Positions 63,892-64,000 of a stretch of DNA of 64,000 nucleotides are shown here, in pieces. The notes below the pieces were generated by a model, which was given only the letters and a program-made list of their open reading frames with translations, searched no databases and was not told where the DNA came from. A program made the translations under genes and the position numbers. The DNA is from Oscillospiraceae bacterium (GTDB lineage Bacteria > Bacillota > Clostridia > UMGS1810), in assembly GCA_015068825.1 (NCBI GenBank), contig SVJU01000009.1, forward strand, positions 1 through 64,000, written 5' to 3'. How positions within the stretch are numbered: position 1 is the first letter of the stretch; every line of letters begins with the position of its first letter.

Positions 63892-64000
63892 TTATAGAGC
63901 AGATTGTGTATCGTTTGGATCACCGTTTATTGCAAGGTCATATTCATGTGACCAGTCAAGACCACGGTATTCAGCTGCTCTTTCATCTTTTTCGATAAAG
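63892..64000 (-). CDS. C-terminal end of an unidentified protein (partial)
   Basis: The last 35 codons of a minus-strand gene, ending TAA at 63892-63894 and followed by a terminator. The visible tail reads ...EYRGLDWSHEYDLAINGDPN DTQSAL when split at the space; it is hydrophilic and acidic. I do not recognise the family from this fragment. Confidence 0.65.
   Translation of the reverse strand, partial: FIEKDERAAEYRGLDWSHEYDLAINGDPNDTQSAL

Noticed and set aside
1-64000. CRISPR array or insertion sequence
   Set aside because: No regularly spaced direct repeats and no transposase-like ORF were found on either strand.

Overview
The window is AT-rich DNA from a spore-forming, low-GC member of the Clostridia. 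Evidence: the Firmicutes-type gene order rimP-nusA-ylxR-ylxQ-infB-rbfA-nrnA-truB-ribF followed by rpsO-pnp; the sporulation/germination pair gpr-spoIIP; near-consensus AGGAGG ribosome binding sites; frequent TTG/GTG starts; sigma-A type promoters with 16-18 bp spacers; and five secreted proteins with S-layer homology (SLH) domains. The richness in SLH-anchored surface proteins recalls SLH-rich gut Clostridia such as Monoglobus relatives, but the genus is an inference.

Layout. 1-2.6 kb: feoAB ferrous iron uptake (+). 2.6-8.0 kb (-): prfA-sua5-rimI-tsaD (translation termination and tRNA t6A synthesis) with an SLH protein at the 3' end; tsaD appears to start on an AUU codon. 8.2-10.3 kb (-): gpr-spoIIP. 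10.4-13 kb (-): rpsO-pnp with a long hairpin in the pnp leader. 13-20.8 kb (-): the rimP...ribF translation/ribosome maturation operon. 20.8-22.5 kb (-): efp, a Cys/Asp-rich CD1247-like protein, nnrE. 22.6-25.7 kb (-): AI-2E-family membrane protein, endonuclease IV-like protein, Xaa-Pro peptidase. 25.8-30.4 kb (-): a 997-residue SLH protein with a very strong promoter (candidate main S-layer protein) and malQ. 30.5-32.1 kb (+): an unknown four-helix membrane protein, pgeF and tRNA-Leu(CAA).

32.2-57.1 kb is the accessory part: ten genes on the minus strand (SLH protein, SLH protein carrying a new-looking module, SLH beta-helix protein, LplB/LplC-type permeases, lipoprotein binding protein, two further secreted module-bearing proteins, one of them ending in a CE2-like acetyl esterase, GH42 beta-galactosidase, GH129/GH101-like protein), facing a divergent AraC regulator and a GH2 beta-mannosidase-like enzyme. 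I read it as a Gram-positive glycan utilisation locus: surface SLH proteins bind and trim an acetylated, galactose-containing glycan; the ABC importer (no ATPase encoded here, so a shared MsmX-type ATPase is expected) takes up oligosaccharides; GH42, GH2 and the GH129-like enzyme, all without signal peptides, finish them in the cytoplasm. Three of the secreted proteins share four copies of a ~200-residue module (QGxNxWYYxYR ... W-x-PVITY) that I cannot assign to a known family; this is the best candidate for something undescribed.

57.1-62.5 kb: an MFS transporter, an FAD-dependent oxidoreductase and an AraM-type dehydrogenase (-), divergent from a DeoR regulator whose intergenic region carries repeated ATAATCA/TGATTAT operators. 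62.5-64 kb: an orphan trpB (-) and the 3' end of an unidentified gene. No CRISPR array, insertion sequence or prophage gene was seen.
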